From: a virus
DNA: 42,869 bases
Direction: 5' to 3' (one strand)
Virus record (IMG/VR): IMGVR_UViG_3300037264_008483
Span: 1 to 42,869 of that record
This document shows, piece after piece, positions 13,444-21,641 of the stretch. Every line of letters starts with the position of its first letter. The stretch's first letter is position 1. Position numbers and translations under genes: made by a program. The notes under the pieces were generated by a model. The model did no database searches, was not told where the DNA came from, and worked only from the letters and a program-made list of their open reading frames with translations.

Positions 13444-15138
13444 TCATCCTGGTATCGCGTCCGAATCCACCGGCGCCGTCGGCCCCACCGCGTCCGCCGT
13501 GGTCGAAAGGACCGTCGAATCCTCCGAATACACCGTGCCCGCCCGCCGGGCCTGCACCCGCACCTTGATGGTCAGCCCGTGGGCGAAAGGCCCGATGTCC
13601 AGCTCGAGCACTTCCAAAGCCCCCTCGCCCATGGCCTTGGTCGTGGTCGGCGCGCCCGCCGGCGGGTCCACCCCGTTGCTGGTGTAGCCGATGGCCCATT
13701 CCGTGGCCCGCAGGGCGTCGGTCTGAGCGTAACTGGCCGCGATCCGCACCACGCCCCCGGCCCGTTGCTCGAGCCGCACGGCGTACGGCCCGTTGGGCGG
13801 GTTGCCCGTCTCCACCCCGCCGGCGATGTCCAGGCGCAGGGCCGTCTCCCCGTTGGGCCCCACCGGCAGGAAACCGCTGTCGATCAGGCCGTTGAAATAG
13901 CTCAGCGAGAACCAATGGATGCCGTTGCCGAAGAGGTCGCCGGGCGTGAAGGGCAGCGCCGCCGCCGTGGCGAACGGCGTGTCCGTCTCCAAGGGCGGCC
14001 CGGTGATGGAATGATAGGCCCGATATTCGGCCGTGCCGAAGATGTTGAACGAGGTCCGCAGCATCGACCGCCTTCGCACCAGCGCCGGAGTGGCGTTCAC
14101 GCCCTGGCCACTGAGGACCCGGACCCCGCGGCCCCGATCGGCCTTGATCTTGCGCTTTCGTCGTTTCGTCTGACTGCGAATGATCCGGGCGATCTTGGGC
14201 ACCGTGACGATGGGCAGCGCGGCGTTGAAGACCCGCGACCGGCGCCGTTTGCGAACCGGCCGCTCCAGCGGCGAGCGAATCTGTCCAAAAGACATGATCA
14301 GTTCATCTCCATAATCGGCCATCTCCGCTCGACGAAACGGGGCGGCGATGTCCTCGGCCAGGATCAGCACCTCTTCAGCGCCCAGCGCCCGGTTCCACAC
14401 CAGCATCCCGGCGATCCAGATGCCGGACCCTACGTCCAAACCCGTGGCCCGCGAGCCATTGATGACGGTGAACGATTCAGGTTGGGTCGCTACCACGGTC
14501 CCGGCGTTGTCGTCTACTTCGATCGGCAGGCCGTTGATATACAGGGTGGTGTTGGTTTCGCTGATCGGCTCCGCGGTGAGCACCCAGGTCAGGTTGAACC
14601 ACTCATTCAGCGGAACGGGTGTGCCGACAGGCACAACCCACGACGACAGAAGGAAAGGATCGAGACTGCCGGAGTTGCAAGCGTGGACGCTAGGGAAGTC
14701 ACTCGATGGGTTCAGCAGGAAGATCATGCCGCGCACGGTTCCGGCGCTCGGAGGGAACGCCGGAGTGCGCGAGCAGCCCGTGAAAAGCCAAATCGTGACT
14801 GCCCCATCCCAGTAGGCCATGACCGAGAAGGTCATCGGCGGCGAGACCTTCCATTTGCCGGCTATGGGACCAGACTGAAAGTACATCGTCGCGTTGTTGG
14901 CGACCGGCGACGCCGTGTTGGTTCCCCAGGCCCATCCCAGCGGTGAGAATCGAAAGTCTTGATATTGCGGCTGGAAGATCGTGACGGGAAAAATCGGCGA
15001 GACCGGATCGTACGTGTCACTGATCCCGGTCAGGCAGGGCATGATGCCGCCCACCAGCCCGTGCCACAGCCCCGGATACGCCGATTCGCCGCCGGCGCGG
15101 GCGTGCATCCCGTAGGGAATGGGGGGGGCCATAATCAC
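13444..15138 (-). CDS. LamG-domain tail fibre or surface protein
   Basis: The product has 564 residues. The N-terminal half (about residues 85-270) matches a laminin-G/concanavalin-A-like lectin: PPMTFSVMAYWDG, LNEWFNLTWVLT, TLYINGLPIEVDD and AGMLVWNRALGAEEVLIL are the characteristic strands. A basic patch follows (VRKRRRSRV and TKRRKRKIKADRGRG). The C-terminal part is beta-rich and may include a fibronectin-like module. This suits glycan binding on the host. The GTG at 15138 follows the GGGAGCGAAGCGACGC leader seen before many genes. Confidence 0.75.
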   Translation of the reverse strand: MIMAPPIPYGMHARAGGESAYPGLWHGLVGGIMPCLTGISDTYDPVSPIFPVTIFQPQYQDFRFSPLGWAWGTNTASPVANNATMYFQSGPIAGKWKVSPPMTFSVMAYWDGAVTIWLFTGCSRTPAFPPSAGTVRGMIFLLNPSSDFPSVHACNSGSLDPFLLSSWVVPVGTPVPLNEWFNLTWVLTAEPISETNTTLYINGLPIEVDDNAGTVVATQPESFTVINGSRATGLDVGSGIWIAGMLVWNRALGAEEVLILAEDIAAPFRRAEMADYGDELIMSFGQIRSPLERPVRKRRRSRVFNAALPIVTVPKIARIIRSQTKRRKRKIKADRGRGVRVLSGQGVNATPALVRRRSMLRTSFNIFGTAEYRAYHSITGPPLETDTPFATAAALPFTPGDLFGNGIHWFSLSYFNGLIDSGFLPVGPNGETALRLDIAGGVETGNPPNGPYAVRLEQRAGGVVRIAASYAQTDALRATEWAIGYTSNGVDPPAGAPTTTKAMGEGALEVLELDIGPFAHGLTIKVRVQARRAGTVYSEDSTVLSTTADAVGPTAPVDSDAIPG

Positions 15139-15208
15139 GGCGTCGCTTCGCTCCCATTCGCCATTCTTGATTCGACTTCGGCGTGAACGCTCAGTCGAAC
15201 GCCATTTG

Positions 15209-15709
15209 TCATTGCAACTCCGGCGGCTTGGCCGTCAGTCGGATCAGATGGTCCCCGGCGGTGGCCGAGAGGGCCGCCCCGCTGAGATTCCCCACCACCG
15301 GGCTCAGATATCGCGTGGGCACGTAGAGCCAGCCGGAGCAGGTCTGGATGATGCTGGTGGTCGTGCTGCGGACGGCGATGGTCCGCCACGGCAAGATCTG
15401 ATAGAAATCGGTCATGCTGCCCAGGGCGGCGTCCGCAGCCCCCACGTTGGCATCCTCGTCCGCCGGCGTAGTTTCATCCGACCAGAACGACCAGACGAGC
15501 TTGATCAGATTGCCCACCGTGGTGCCGGACTGGACCTTCGTCTCCATGTAGCACCAGTAGCGCTCAGCCCGCGGATACGCCAGCAGATCCCCGCGGGCCC
15601 CGACGCGGCCGGCGTTGTTGGCCAACGACGTCAGCGTGATCCCATAGGTTCCTCCACTGGGCGCCCAGGTGATCGCCGGCTCCGACTGTAGATATGTTTT
15701 CTTAGGCAT
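15209..15709 (-). CDS. putative tail or virion surface protein
   Basis: A 166-residue beta-rich protein, aromatic in the middle (YWCYMETKVQSGT, LIKLVWSFWSDE), resembling a jelly-roll-like structural domain. It starts seven bases after the preceding stop and is followed by the LamG gene, suggesting a surface or fibre-associated role. No known family is recognised. Confidence 0.5.
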   Translation of the reverse strand: MPKKTYLQSEPAITWAPSGGTYGITLTSLANNAGRVGARGDLLAYPRAERYWCYMETKVQSGTTVGNLIKLVWSFWSDETTPADEDANVGAADAALGSMTDFYQILPWRTIAVRSTTTSIIQTCSGWLYVPTRYLSPVVGNLSGAALSATAGDHLIRLTAKPPELQ

Positions 15710-15715
15710 ACCGCG

Positions 15716-16009
15716 TTATCCCAGCGCGAATTTGTCAATCAACCCGTCCACCACCGTTTGCAGATTGGCGTCGGTGACGTTGGGACCGTCGGCCTGAAGC
15801 GGCGCGGAAAACACCACCGCCCAGAGCATGTCCGCGGCCGCGGCCTCCGCGGTCTGCTTGGCCCAGGTCACCCGATTGGTGTGATTGGGCGTAACGATCG
15901 CCTCACTGCGCACCGTCGCCTGGGCCTTGCCCACCGCCACGATGATCCGGGTCTTGATCCCTTGGGTGTTGCCGCTGACGAAATCGTATATCTGTACATA
16001 CGTAGCCAT
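15716..16009 (-). CDS. small virion-associated protein candidate
   Basis: A 97-residue soluble alpha/beta protein with a beta start (MATYVQIYDFV), a charged helix (AKQTAEAAAADMLWAVVFSAP) and a C-terminal helix (ANLQTVVDGLIDKFALG). It carries the GGAGCGGAGCGACGC leader before the ATG at 16009. Placement between two structural groups suggests a virion or assembly role. Confidence 0.5.
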   Translation of the reverse strand: MATYVQIYDFVSGNTQGIKTRIIVAVGKAQATVRSEAIVTPNHTNRVTWAKQTAEAAAADMLWAVVFSAPLQADGPNVTDANLQTVVDGLIDKFALG

Positions 16010-16019
16010 GCGTCGCTCC

Positions 16020-16090
16020 GCTCCGCGAGAGTCGTGAGTGATGAGTGGTGAGTCGTGACACCTTCACTTCGCCACTACTCGCCACCGCCA
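16020..16090. repeat. GAGTGGTGAGTC-type spacer repeats
   Basis: The junction holds short repeats in both senses (GTGAGTGATGAGTGGTGAGT, then ACTACTCGCCACCGCC), another member of the ACTCGCC spacer family. Confidence 0.65.
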
Positions 16091-16096
16091 CTTCTT

Positions 16097-16594
16097 TTAG
16101 AATTCCTCAAAAAACACCGTGCCGCTGATCCGCGTGGCGGTCGCTCCCCGCGGGCAGAACTGAAGATAATTGCCCATGTTGGCGTTGGCCCGGCCTTCCT
16201 CCCGCGAGGGGTCCGCGTTGAATTCGTAGACCGCGCCGTTGCGATCGTTGGAGCCCTCCTGAAACCATGCCTCGGTTTCCAACGAGGTCGGTTCGGTGGT
16301 GACCACCCGTTTGACCACCACCGCCGTGTCCCGCGAGGATGGGTCGCCCTTGGGCACGTTGGCCGCCGAGATCGCCGTGCCCACCAGGGCCACGCCGAGC
16401 GTCAGGTCGGCCTTGCGGTGTATGCGGACCCCGAAGTTGCGATCGCCGGGGGCGTCGTCGCTGGGGTTGAACACCACCTTTTTGATCCGGTGCCGGATCC
16501 CGCCCGACGCCGGGTTCTCCAAGGACACGAGCGTCTTGTAAACATTGTCCGTGGTGCCCGTCGCCTGGTCCTCAAATGGTACGCTGTACTCCAT
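16097..16594 (-). CDS. tail structural protein, paralogue 1
   Basis: A 165-residue beta-rich protein starting MEYSVPFED and containing NVPKGDPSSRDTAVVVKRV in the middle. The next gene upstream (16619-17080) has the same opening (IYNVPFEG) and the matching segment VPKGDSQQRDAPFVVRSGF, so the two are paralogues made by tandem duplication. GGAGG eight bases before the ATG at 16594 fixes the start. The product is likely a tail-tube-associated or decoration protein. Confidence 0.6.
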   Translation of the reverse strand: MEYSVPFEDQATGTTDNVYKTLVSLENPASGGIRHRIKKVVFNPSDDAPGDRNFGVRIHRKADLTLGVALVGTAISAANVPKGDPSSRDTAVVVKRVVTTEPTSLETEAWFQEGSNDRNGAVYEFNADPSREEGRANANMGNYLQFCPRGATATRISGTVFFEEF

Positions 16595-16618
16595 CGCTCA
16601 AACCTCCATGTTTGTGTG

Positions 16619-17080
16619 TCACACTTCCAACGTCAGCACCCCATCGAAGATGGGGGCGAATTCGTCCTCGCTCGCCGCCAGCAGCCGCAGCCCGGCGCCG
16701 GCGTTCAGAATCAGTTCATTGCGCCCGAAGCGCAGCGGCCCCAGCGTCCGCGTCGAGGGCAGGCCGACGCACATGGTCAAGTCCGCCGGGGCCGACAGCG
16801 GCTCCACCCGAAAGCCGCTGCGGACCACAAAGGGCGCGTCTCGTTGCTGACTGTCCCCCTTGGGCACCCACGGCGCCGGGATCTCCCTAGTGGCCGTGCC
16901 GCCCACCCCGCGCCCGATCAGCATCCGCACGTTGTGATCGTTGCTGTCCGCGAATCGGGCGTGCAGGTGCAACTTGCGCAGCCGGAACTCGGCGAGCTCG
17001 ACGAATTCCACCTGAAGCACCGTGCCAAACATGGCCCAGCGGTGCCCCTCCACTCCCTCGAATGGCACGTTGTAAATCAC
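16619..17080 (-). CDS. tail structural protein, paralogue 2
   Basis: The product has 153 residues from GTG 17080, a start chosen because it aligns with the opening of the neighbouring paralogue (VPFE) and follows the GGGAGCGCAGCGAC leader. An upstream start would translate the octamer array. Shared features are the VPFE opening, a middle VPKGDxxxRDxxxVVRxxF segment and a C-terminal beta strand pair. Divergence is high, so the duplication is old. Confidence 0.6.
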   Translation of the reverse strand: MIYNVPFEGVEGHRWAMFGTVLQVEFVELAEFRLRKLHLHARFADSNDHNVRMLIGRGVGGTATREIPAPWVPKGDSQQRDAPFVVRSGFRVEPLSAPADLTMCVGLPSTRTLGPLRFGRNELILNAGAGLRLLAASEDEFAPIFDGVLTLEV

Positions 17081-17096
17081 CAGTCGCTGCGCTCCC

Positions 17097-17190
17097 AAAC
17101 GTCCAAACGTCGAAACGTCGAAACGTCGAAACAAAAACGCCAGGAGCCCGCCCGATTCGTTGTTTCGACGTTTCGACGTTTTGACGTTTT
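17097..17190. repeat. inverted octamer arrays at a gene junction
   Basis: About four units (17097-17132) face about three inverted units (17162-17190), separated by roughly 30 bases. The arms could pair in the transcript between the two genes. Confidence 0.8.
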
Positions 17191-17205
17191 CCCCATTTCC
17201 ACGCC

Positions 17206-17877
17206 CTACCCTCCGTCCCAGCTAAAGTGAATCACGATGGGCACGTCCGGCGTGGGCGGCGGCGTCGGCGCAGCGCTCACCACGATCTTCGTGAAAATCG
17301 AATCTATCGCGTTCACCGCCAGAGTGGCACTCAAGGTGATCGCCGTCTCCTCCGTGATCGGCGTGGTGAACGGGCCGGCGACGTTGTCCCCAATGGAGAT
17401 GTATTGGACTGCCGGATCCACCCAGGCCCGCACTCTGATCAGCGCTTGCGTGCTGATGTTTTTGAAGTAATTTTGCCAGACCTCCGAATACGGCGAGGGG
17501 GTCGTGGCCTCGGACCGTTTGACCCGGCCTTGCCTATGGCGCAATCGGACCGTGGTGCTGCGTTCGCCGACCGGCAGATACGCCGCATACGAGGTCACGA
17601 TCAAATAGTTGTTGAAGTCCTCACCGATGATCTGGTACTGCCCGCCGGCCGATACGTCGACCTCCGGACCGAAATCGATCGAGCCCGGCGCCCGCCAGGA
17701 GAGCAACGCCCCGCCGCGGATGCGGAGATGCCCAATGCCGTCCCCGTTGCGATCGCACGCGTAATTGACCGCGATCCCCGGCAGCGTCCCGCTGCTGAAC
17801 ATGAGCGGTTCGGATACCTGCTCGACTGGCGGCGTGAGGAAACGCAAAGCGTCCGCCCCTTGTCCGACCACCGACAT
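17206..17877 (-). CDS. tail structural protein
   Basis: A 223-residue beta-rich protein. Segments such as GIAVNYACDRNGDGIGHLRIRG and GGQYQIIGEDFNNYLIVTSYA suggest immunoglobulin-like or beta-sandwich folding, with a proline-rich stretch near the C-terminus (AAPTPPPTPDVP). The ATG at 17877 is preceded by GGAGCGAAACGACG, a variant of the shared leader. The position in the distal tail operon points to a virion component; no specific family is assigned. Confidence 0.55.
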   Translation of the reverse strand: MSVVGQGADALRFLTPPVEQVSEPLMFSSGTLPGIAVNYACDRNGDGIGHLRIRGGALLSWRAPGSIDFGPEVDVSAGGQYQIIGEDFNNYLIVTSYAAYLPVGERSTTVRLRHRQGRVKRSEATTPSPYSEVWQNYFKNISTQALIRVRAWVDPAVQYISIGDNVAGPFTTPITEETAITLSATLAVNAIDSIFTKIVVSAAPTPPPTPDVPIVIHFSWDGG

Positions 17878-17897
17878 CGTCGTTTCGCTCCGTTTCT

Positions 17898-18464
17898 TTA
17901 CGCTGGGTTGAAGGTCACTCGGTCCGTTCCCGCGTCGTAGGTCAGATCGAAGTCCGGGGCGTCCGAGGCCGGGAACAGTCCAAACAACGTGAACGAATCG
18001 ATCAGCGTCAAATCGCTGCCCCGATTGCCCGCTCGATCGATGGGAATGATCTTGAACAGATACGCCACATTGGCCGGATCGAGCCGAGGCGTCAAAAACG
18101 AATACGACCATCGGCTCTCATCGTGGGGGATCGCCGCCACGGGAACGCTGTTCATCTCGATCTCGTAGCGGTCCACGTCGGTCGCCAGCGAGCGCACCCA
18201 TTGCAGCAGCAGTCGCCGCGGTATCAGTTTGGGCACCAGACTCGCCGGATCGGCGTCCGGGTCGGTGGTGTCGCCGACGTCGACGCGGGCCTGCTCTTCG
18301 CGGGCCAGACTGAAGGTGTGACTGGCCGATCCGCTCTCCGACTGGGTGCTGTCCACCAGCACGCCGTCGATGAACCAGTGGAAGTACACCACCCCGGCCA
18401 GGTCGCTCTCGACCGTGACCGAGATCACTTCCCCCTGCCGACCCTGTCGTATGCTGGTAATCAT
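17898..18464 (-). CDS. tail protein with Ig/fibronectin-like domains
   Basis: A 188-residue protein with two beta-sandwich-like repeats: GEVISVTVESDLAGVVYFHWFIDG at the N-terminus (PKD/Ig-like) and VDRYEIEMNSVPV followed by YSFLTPRLDPANVAYLFKIIPIDRAGNRG, which has the rhythm of fibronectin type III. The start codon directly follows the octamer array, with no Shine-Dalgarno sequence visible. Probably a surface-exposed tail component. Confidence 0.6.
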   Translation of the reverse strand: MITSIRQGRQGEVISVTVESDLAGVVYFHWFIDGVLVDSTQSESGSASHTFSLAREEQARVDVGDTTDPDADPASLVPKLIPRRLLLQWVRSLATDVDRYEIEMNSVPVAAIPHDESRWSYSFLTPRLDPANVAYLFKIIPIDRAGNRGSDLTLIDSFTLFGLFPASDAPDFDLTYDAGTDRVTFNPA

Positions 18465-18465
18465 T

Positions 18466-18570
18466 AAACGTCAAAACGTCGAAACGTCAAAACGACAAAT
18501 CGCCGAGCGGCCGCTGCGACGCAGTCGCAGCGAATCCCCTTGTTTCGACGTTTTGACGTTTCGACGTTTC
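18466..18570. repeat. nested inverted octamer arrays with inner hairpin
   Basis: Arms of GAAACGTC-type units (18466-18496 and 18542-18570) face each other around an inner stem GCTGCGAC-GCA-GTCGCAGC (8 bp). The upstream gene ends at the start of one arm and the downstream gene begins at the other. Confidence 0.85.
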
Positions 18571-18937
18571 ATTGTCTCTTGAGCACCGCCACCCGCCGCT
18601 CGCCGCGGATGGCGTCGACGATCCCGTAGGCCAGATGGGCGGCGGAAAACCTCGGCTCGCCCATCTCCTGCACCAGCATGTTGGTGTGCGAATCGCCCAG
18701 ATCGTCCACCACGGTCACGATCGTGCCTTGCAGGGCCTCCACCGCCGTGAACCAGGCGGTCACCGTGGCTCTCGTGCCAAAGCGGATCAGCAGCAGCTCC
18801 GTGCCGCGGTTGCCCCGCCCTTGGGTCATAACCCCGGTGCCGTCCAGGCCCAGCACCTCCCAGACCTCGACCCTTTTGCGCAGCCCGCTGGGCCGCCCGC
18901 GCATGATGTCCACCGTGATCCCGCCGATCGCCGCCAT
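18569..18937 (-). CDS. small tail protein
   Basis: A 122-residue protein in the slot after the tape measure gene that usually holds distal tail components. Predicted beta strands (ITVDIMRG, TELLLIRFGTRATVTAW, GTIVTVVDDLG) dominate. The ATG at 18937 carries the GGAGCGGTAGCGACGC leader. A distal tail or tail-completion role is inferred from gene order. Confidence 0.55.
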   Translation of the reverse strand: MAAIGGITVDIMRGRPSGLRKRVEVWEVLGLDGTGVMTQGRGNRGTELLLIRFGTRATVTAWFTAVEALQGTIVTVVDDLGDSHTNMLVQEMGEPRFSAAHLAYGIVDAIRGERRVAVLKRQ

Positions 18938-18953
18938 GCGTCGCTACCGCTCC

Positions 18954-19079
18954 GAAACGTCAAAACGTCGAAACGTCAAAACGTCGAAACGTCGAAACAA
19001 GAACGGCGGCACGAAGTGCCGTCGTGTTGCTTCGTCTTGTTCGTTTTGACGTTTCGACGTTTTGACGTTTCGACGTTTC
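18954..19079. repeat. nested inverted octamer arrays with inner hairpin
   Basis: About five units on each side (18954-18998 and 19042-19079) surround an inner stem (GGCGGCAC-GAA-GTGCCGTC with one wobble). It fills the junction after the tape measure gene. Confidence 0.85.
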
Positions 19080-20612
19080 TCATCTGTCCTTCCCCGCCGG
19101 CACGCCGACCGCCCCGCCGATCATCCTCCGCGTCGCGTCCTTCAGCTCTCGGGCCACCTCCATCAGCGCCGCCGCCGCCCCGGCCATCGAATCATTGATC
19201 CGCGTGCCCTTGCGCGTTCCCGCCGGCGGCGCCGGCGGACCGATTTCTCCGCTCTCTGCCGCCCCCAGTCCGCCTTCCCCAAAGCGAACTTCTTCCATCG
19301 CCTGGCGCAGCCGTCGCCCTCGCGGAACAGATTCGACCGGCGGCTGCATCGCGATGAACAGCATCTCATCTATGATCGTGGACCGGCCCTGTTCGTCGAT
19401 GAGATCGAACATTCCAAAGGGTCCGGTGGTCTCATGGCCCATCTTTCGCAGAGCCATTCCGCGGATCAGCTCGGTAACGCCTTGTCGCTCGGATTTTTCA
19501 GAAGAAGGGCCGAACGCCTTCTCCTGGAGGTGCATCGCCTCCAGGATGGCGCTCTCCCTGGCGAACCGCGCCATCGGCAGCTCCGCCTCGATCCCCGCCC
19601 GCTGGCCGGCGAAAACGTCCCCCGCGGCCCGCCGGGGGATCTCGGCCATGTATTCGCCCATCATCCGCAGATTGTTCCCCGACAGCAGCGTCACCAGGGC
19701 CTTGGTCTCGCGGATCTCCTGCAAGCCCATGGCCCCCAGCTCCTCGGCGGTGTCCACGCCCCTCTCTTTGAGCACCACCGCCTTCTGAAACTGGCTGAGT
19801 CCCGGCCCGGCGCCCATCTTGGCCAGCGACTCGCGGAACTTGTCCGCCGCCTGCGACGACAGGGCGATGCCCGCGGCCTTGGTGTACACGCCCAGCTCTT
19901 CCGTGGGCACGGAGCCGGAGATCACCGTCGACGCGGCGATGCCCGCCATCTTGTCCACCCAAAAGGCCAGGGCCGGCGCCGCCTTGACCAGCGTCTCCGG
20001 CTCTCGGGGAGAGATTTGCCCAGCCACGAACAGGTTCTTGAGCAGCTCCCCCGGAGCCATCCCGAAGGAGGTTCCAAAAACCTCGGCCTCCTGCCCGAAC
20101 TGGATGGGCACCCCCACCTGCGACGCCGCGAATACGTCTGCCGCCCCTTTGAGCGCCGCGGCCAGGTTTCCGCCGCGCGCCGATTGCAAGGTTTGCACCA
20201 CGTTGAAGGCCGCGCCCCGATCGGCGATGCCGTAGCTCACCGCCAATTTGGAGGCCAGTTCCACCGCCTTGGCCCGTTCTCCGCCGGCCTGAATCGAGGC
20301 CAGGGTCACCAGCTCGTTGGCCGCCTTGCGCGTCTCGGCCCCAAACTCTCGGGTATTCTTCAACAGGTTGTCGTATCCTTTGGTCGCCGCCGCCATGATC
20401 GCCGTGAAGGACACAAACCCCGCCGCGTACGAGGCCAGGGATCCGGCCGCCTGACCGAACCCATCCTCCATGGTGGCGCTGGTCTGCTTGGCCTCGCTGC
20501 GGGCGTCGCGCAGCGATTTGTTCAGCTCGTCCACCTTGGACTTCAGTCGGGCGATGCCGCCCAGGGCCTTCAGCTCGTCGGAGGTCATTTCGATGGCAAG
20601 TTGCAGGGCCAC
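19080..20612 (-). CDS. tail tape measure protein
   Basis: The product has 510 residues. An N-terminal coiled-coil (ALGGIARLKSKVDELNKSLRDARSEAKQ, about residues 16-43) and small-residue-rich helices (ASYAAGFVSFTAIMAAATKG) are typical of tape measure proteins, as is its place right after the predicted frameshifted chaperone gene. Its length predicts a rather short tail (roughly 75 nm or less if about 1.5 angstrom per residue). The GTG at 20612 lies just after the frameshift product stop, with GGAG six bases upstream. Confidence 0.75.
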   Translation of the reverse strand: MALQLAIEMTSDELKALGGIARLKSKVDELNKSLRDARSEAKQTSATMEDGFGQAAGSLASYAAGFVSFTAIMAAATKGYDNLLKNTREFGAETRKAANELVTLASIQAGGERAKAVELASKLAVSYGIADRGAAFNVVQTLQSARGGNLAAALKGAADVFAASQVGVPIQFGQEAEVFGTSFGMAPGELLKNLFVAGQISPREPETLVKAAPALAFWVDKMAGIAASTVISGSVPTEELGVYTKAAGIALSSQAADKFRESLAKMGAGPGLSQFQKAVVLKERGVDTAEELGAMGLQEIRETKALVTLLSGNNLRMMGEYMAEIPRRAAGDVFAGQRAGIEAELPMARFARESAILEAMHLQEKAFGPSSEKSERQGVTELIRGMALRKMGHETTGPFGMFDLIDEQGRSTIIDEMLFIAMQPPVESVPRGRRLRQAMEEVRFGEGGLGAAESGEIGPPAPPAGTRKGTRINDSMAGAAAALMEVARELKDATRRMIGGAVGVPAGKDR

Positions 20613-20624
20613 GCTACGCTCCGT

Positions 20625-21598
20625 TTATCGTTTGATGATCACCGGCACCGCGACGATGGGTTCCCTGTCCCGCTCGTGCATTCCCATCGCCGCCGCCGCC
20701 GCGTCGGCCATCGTCGGCCGGTATCCGGGGAGCCTTGCGCTCGCCCAGCTCACGAAGATCAGCCAGCGGGCGTCAAGACAGCGGCCGTTTTTTTTTCCAG
20801 CCACTGGCAGAACGTCGGCCAGTCCACCGCGGCATTGAGCACGTCCGCGGCGGCAGCGCCGTTCAGCAGCCCAAGCATCGCCGTTTCCACCGGGCCGATT
20901 GCGTAATTGGCCGCCAGCACGGCGACCGCCGCGCCCAAGCCGTCGTCAAAGTTCAGCTCCACCCGCCGTTTCGACGTTTCGACGTTCGCCTTTGCAGCTT
21001 CTTCGCTCCCCGCCCGCACCAGCTCATCCCACCAGGCCGCGGCCACCCGCGAAAGTTCGGCGTAGGCCGGCAACACCGCCCCTGGCTTCCAAACGCCGTC
21101 GTCGCCCAGGTCCGCCTGGCGGGGCAGACGCGGGGTCCAGCCCTCAGCCCCGTCGACGCTGACCCAGGCCCGTACCGCCGGGATCCGCCATTCGTTCCCG
21201 TCGCCCAGCTTGACCGCCGTGCCCGGGAGAGCGTCCGCCCGGATCAGGTCCGCCGGACCCGGCGGTTGCCCCTTGACGTGGCCGACCCAGACCGCGGCCG
21301 AATCGTCGCTCGACATTTCCGAGCCGCGATCGTTAGGGAGCGGTTGCGCAAGTAGATTCTCCGGGATCCTCCTCCAGACCTGCTTCTCCGGATAATGCCC
21401 GACGTCGACGCCCGCCGTGCGCCGGGTGTCGCCCACGATCAGGCCGCCGCCGCCGTCCGGGCCGTGCTGACAACAGACTCGCTCCAGGCTGGCCTTTGGC
21501 CCGAAGGCATAATTCAGCCCGCACGCGCGCACAGCGCTGCGCACCGGCTCCACGCCGCTGTCCGTCACCCCCGCGATGTAATAGAGAAATCCGGCCAT
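20625..21598 (-). CDS. predicted -1 frameshift product of the tail assembly chaperone
   Basis: If ribosomes slip back one base on the A9 run (20788-20796), reading continues in the -1 frame for about 54 codons (GRCLDARWLIFVSWASARLP onward) to a stop 13 bases before the tape measure start, giving about 324 residues. The extension is protein-like and conserved spacing matches the G/GT arrangement of lambda and many siphoviruses. No other feature explains this open frame. Confidence 0.65.
20759..21598 (-). CDS. tail assembly chaperone, zero-frame product
   Basis: The product has 279 residues. It lies immediately upstream of the tape measure gene and ends shortly after a slippery A9 run, as expected for the short form of a lambda G-like chaperone. 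Two spacer repeats are translated within it: PLPNDRGSE from a CCGAGCC element (21316-21347) and NVETSKRR from an octamer run (20978-20997). The ATG at 21598 follows an octamer array and an A-rich stretch with no Shine-Dalgarno motif. The C-terminal helix-rich part (AAVAVLAANYAIGPVETAML) leads into the slippery site. Confidence 0.65.
   Translation of the reverse strand: MAGFLYYIAGVTDSGVEPVRSAVRACGLNYAFGPKASLERVCCQHGPDGGGGLIVGDTRRTAGVDVGHYPEKQVWRRIPENLLAQPLPNDRGSEMSSDDSAAVWVGHVKGQPPGPADLIRADALPGTAVKLGDGNEWRIPAVRAWVSVDGAEGWTPRLPRQADLGDDGVWKPGAVLPAYAELSRVAAAWWDELVRAGSEEAAKANVETSKRRVELNFDDGLGAAVAVLAANYAIGPVETAMLGLLNGAAAADVLNAAVDWPTFCQWLEKKTAAVLTPAG
20788..20796 (-). other. slippery A9 run for -1 frameshifting
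   Basis: The minus strand reads G GAA AAA AAA ACG, so A AAA AAA is in the correct phase for tandem slippage of both tRNAs. It lies 29 bases before the zero-frame stop and directly precedes an open -1 frame reaching almost to the tape measure start. Confidence 0.65.
20978..20997. repeat. octamer run inside a coding region
   Basis: Two and a half octamer units are read in frame as NVETSKRR within the tail assembly chaperone gene. Confidence 0.75.
21316..21347. repeat. CCGAGCC element inside a coding region
   Basis: TTTCCGAGCCGCGATCG followed by GGGAGCGGTTGC is read in frame as QPLPNDRGSE in the tail assembly chaperone gene. Confidence 0.8.
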
Positions 21599-21604
21599 TT
21601 TTTG

Positions 21605-21641
21605 TTTTCGACGTTTCGACGTTTTGACGTTTCGACGTTTC
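21605..21641. repeat. octamer array at a gene junction
   Basis: About four and a half units lie between the stop of the tail tube-like gene and the start of the chaperone gene, ending six bases from the start codon. Confidence 0.85.

Noticed and set aside
11092-14946. Very long plus-strand open frame of 1284 codons opposite the tail genes
   Set aside because: Composition is dominated by histidine, arginine and proline typical of antisense frames in GC-rich DNA, it covers repeat junctions, and the minus strand has well-supported overlapping genes.
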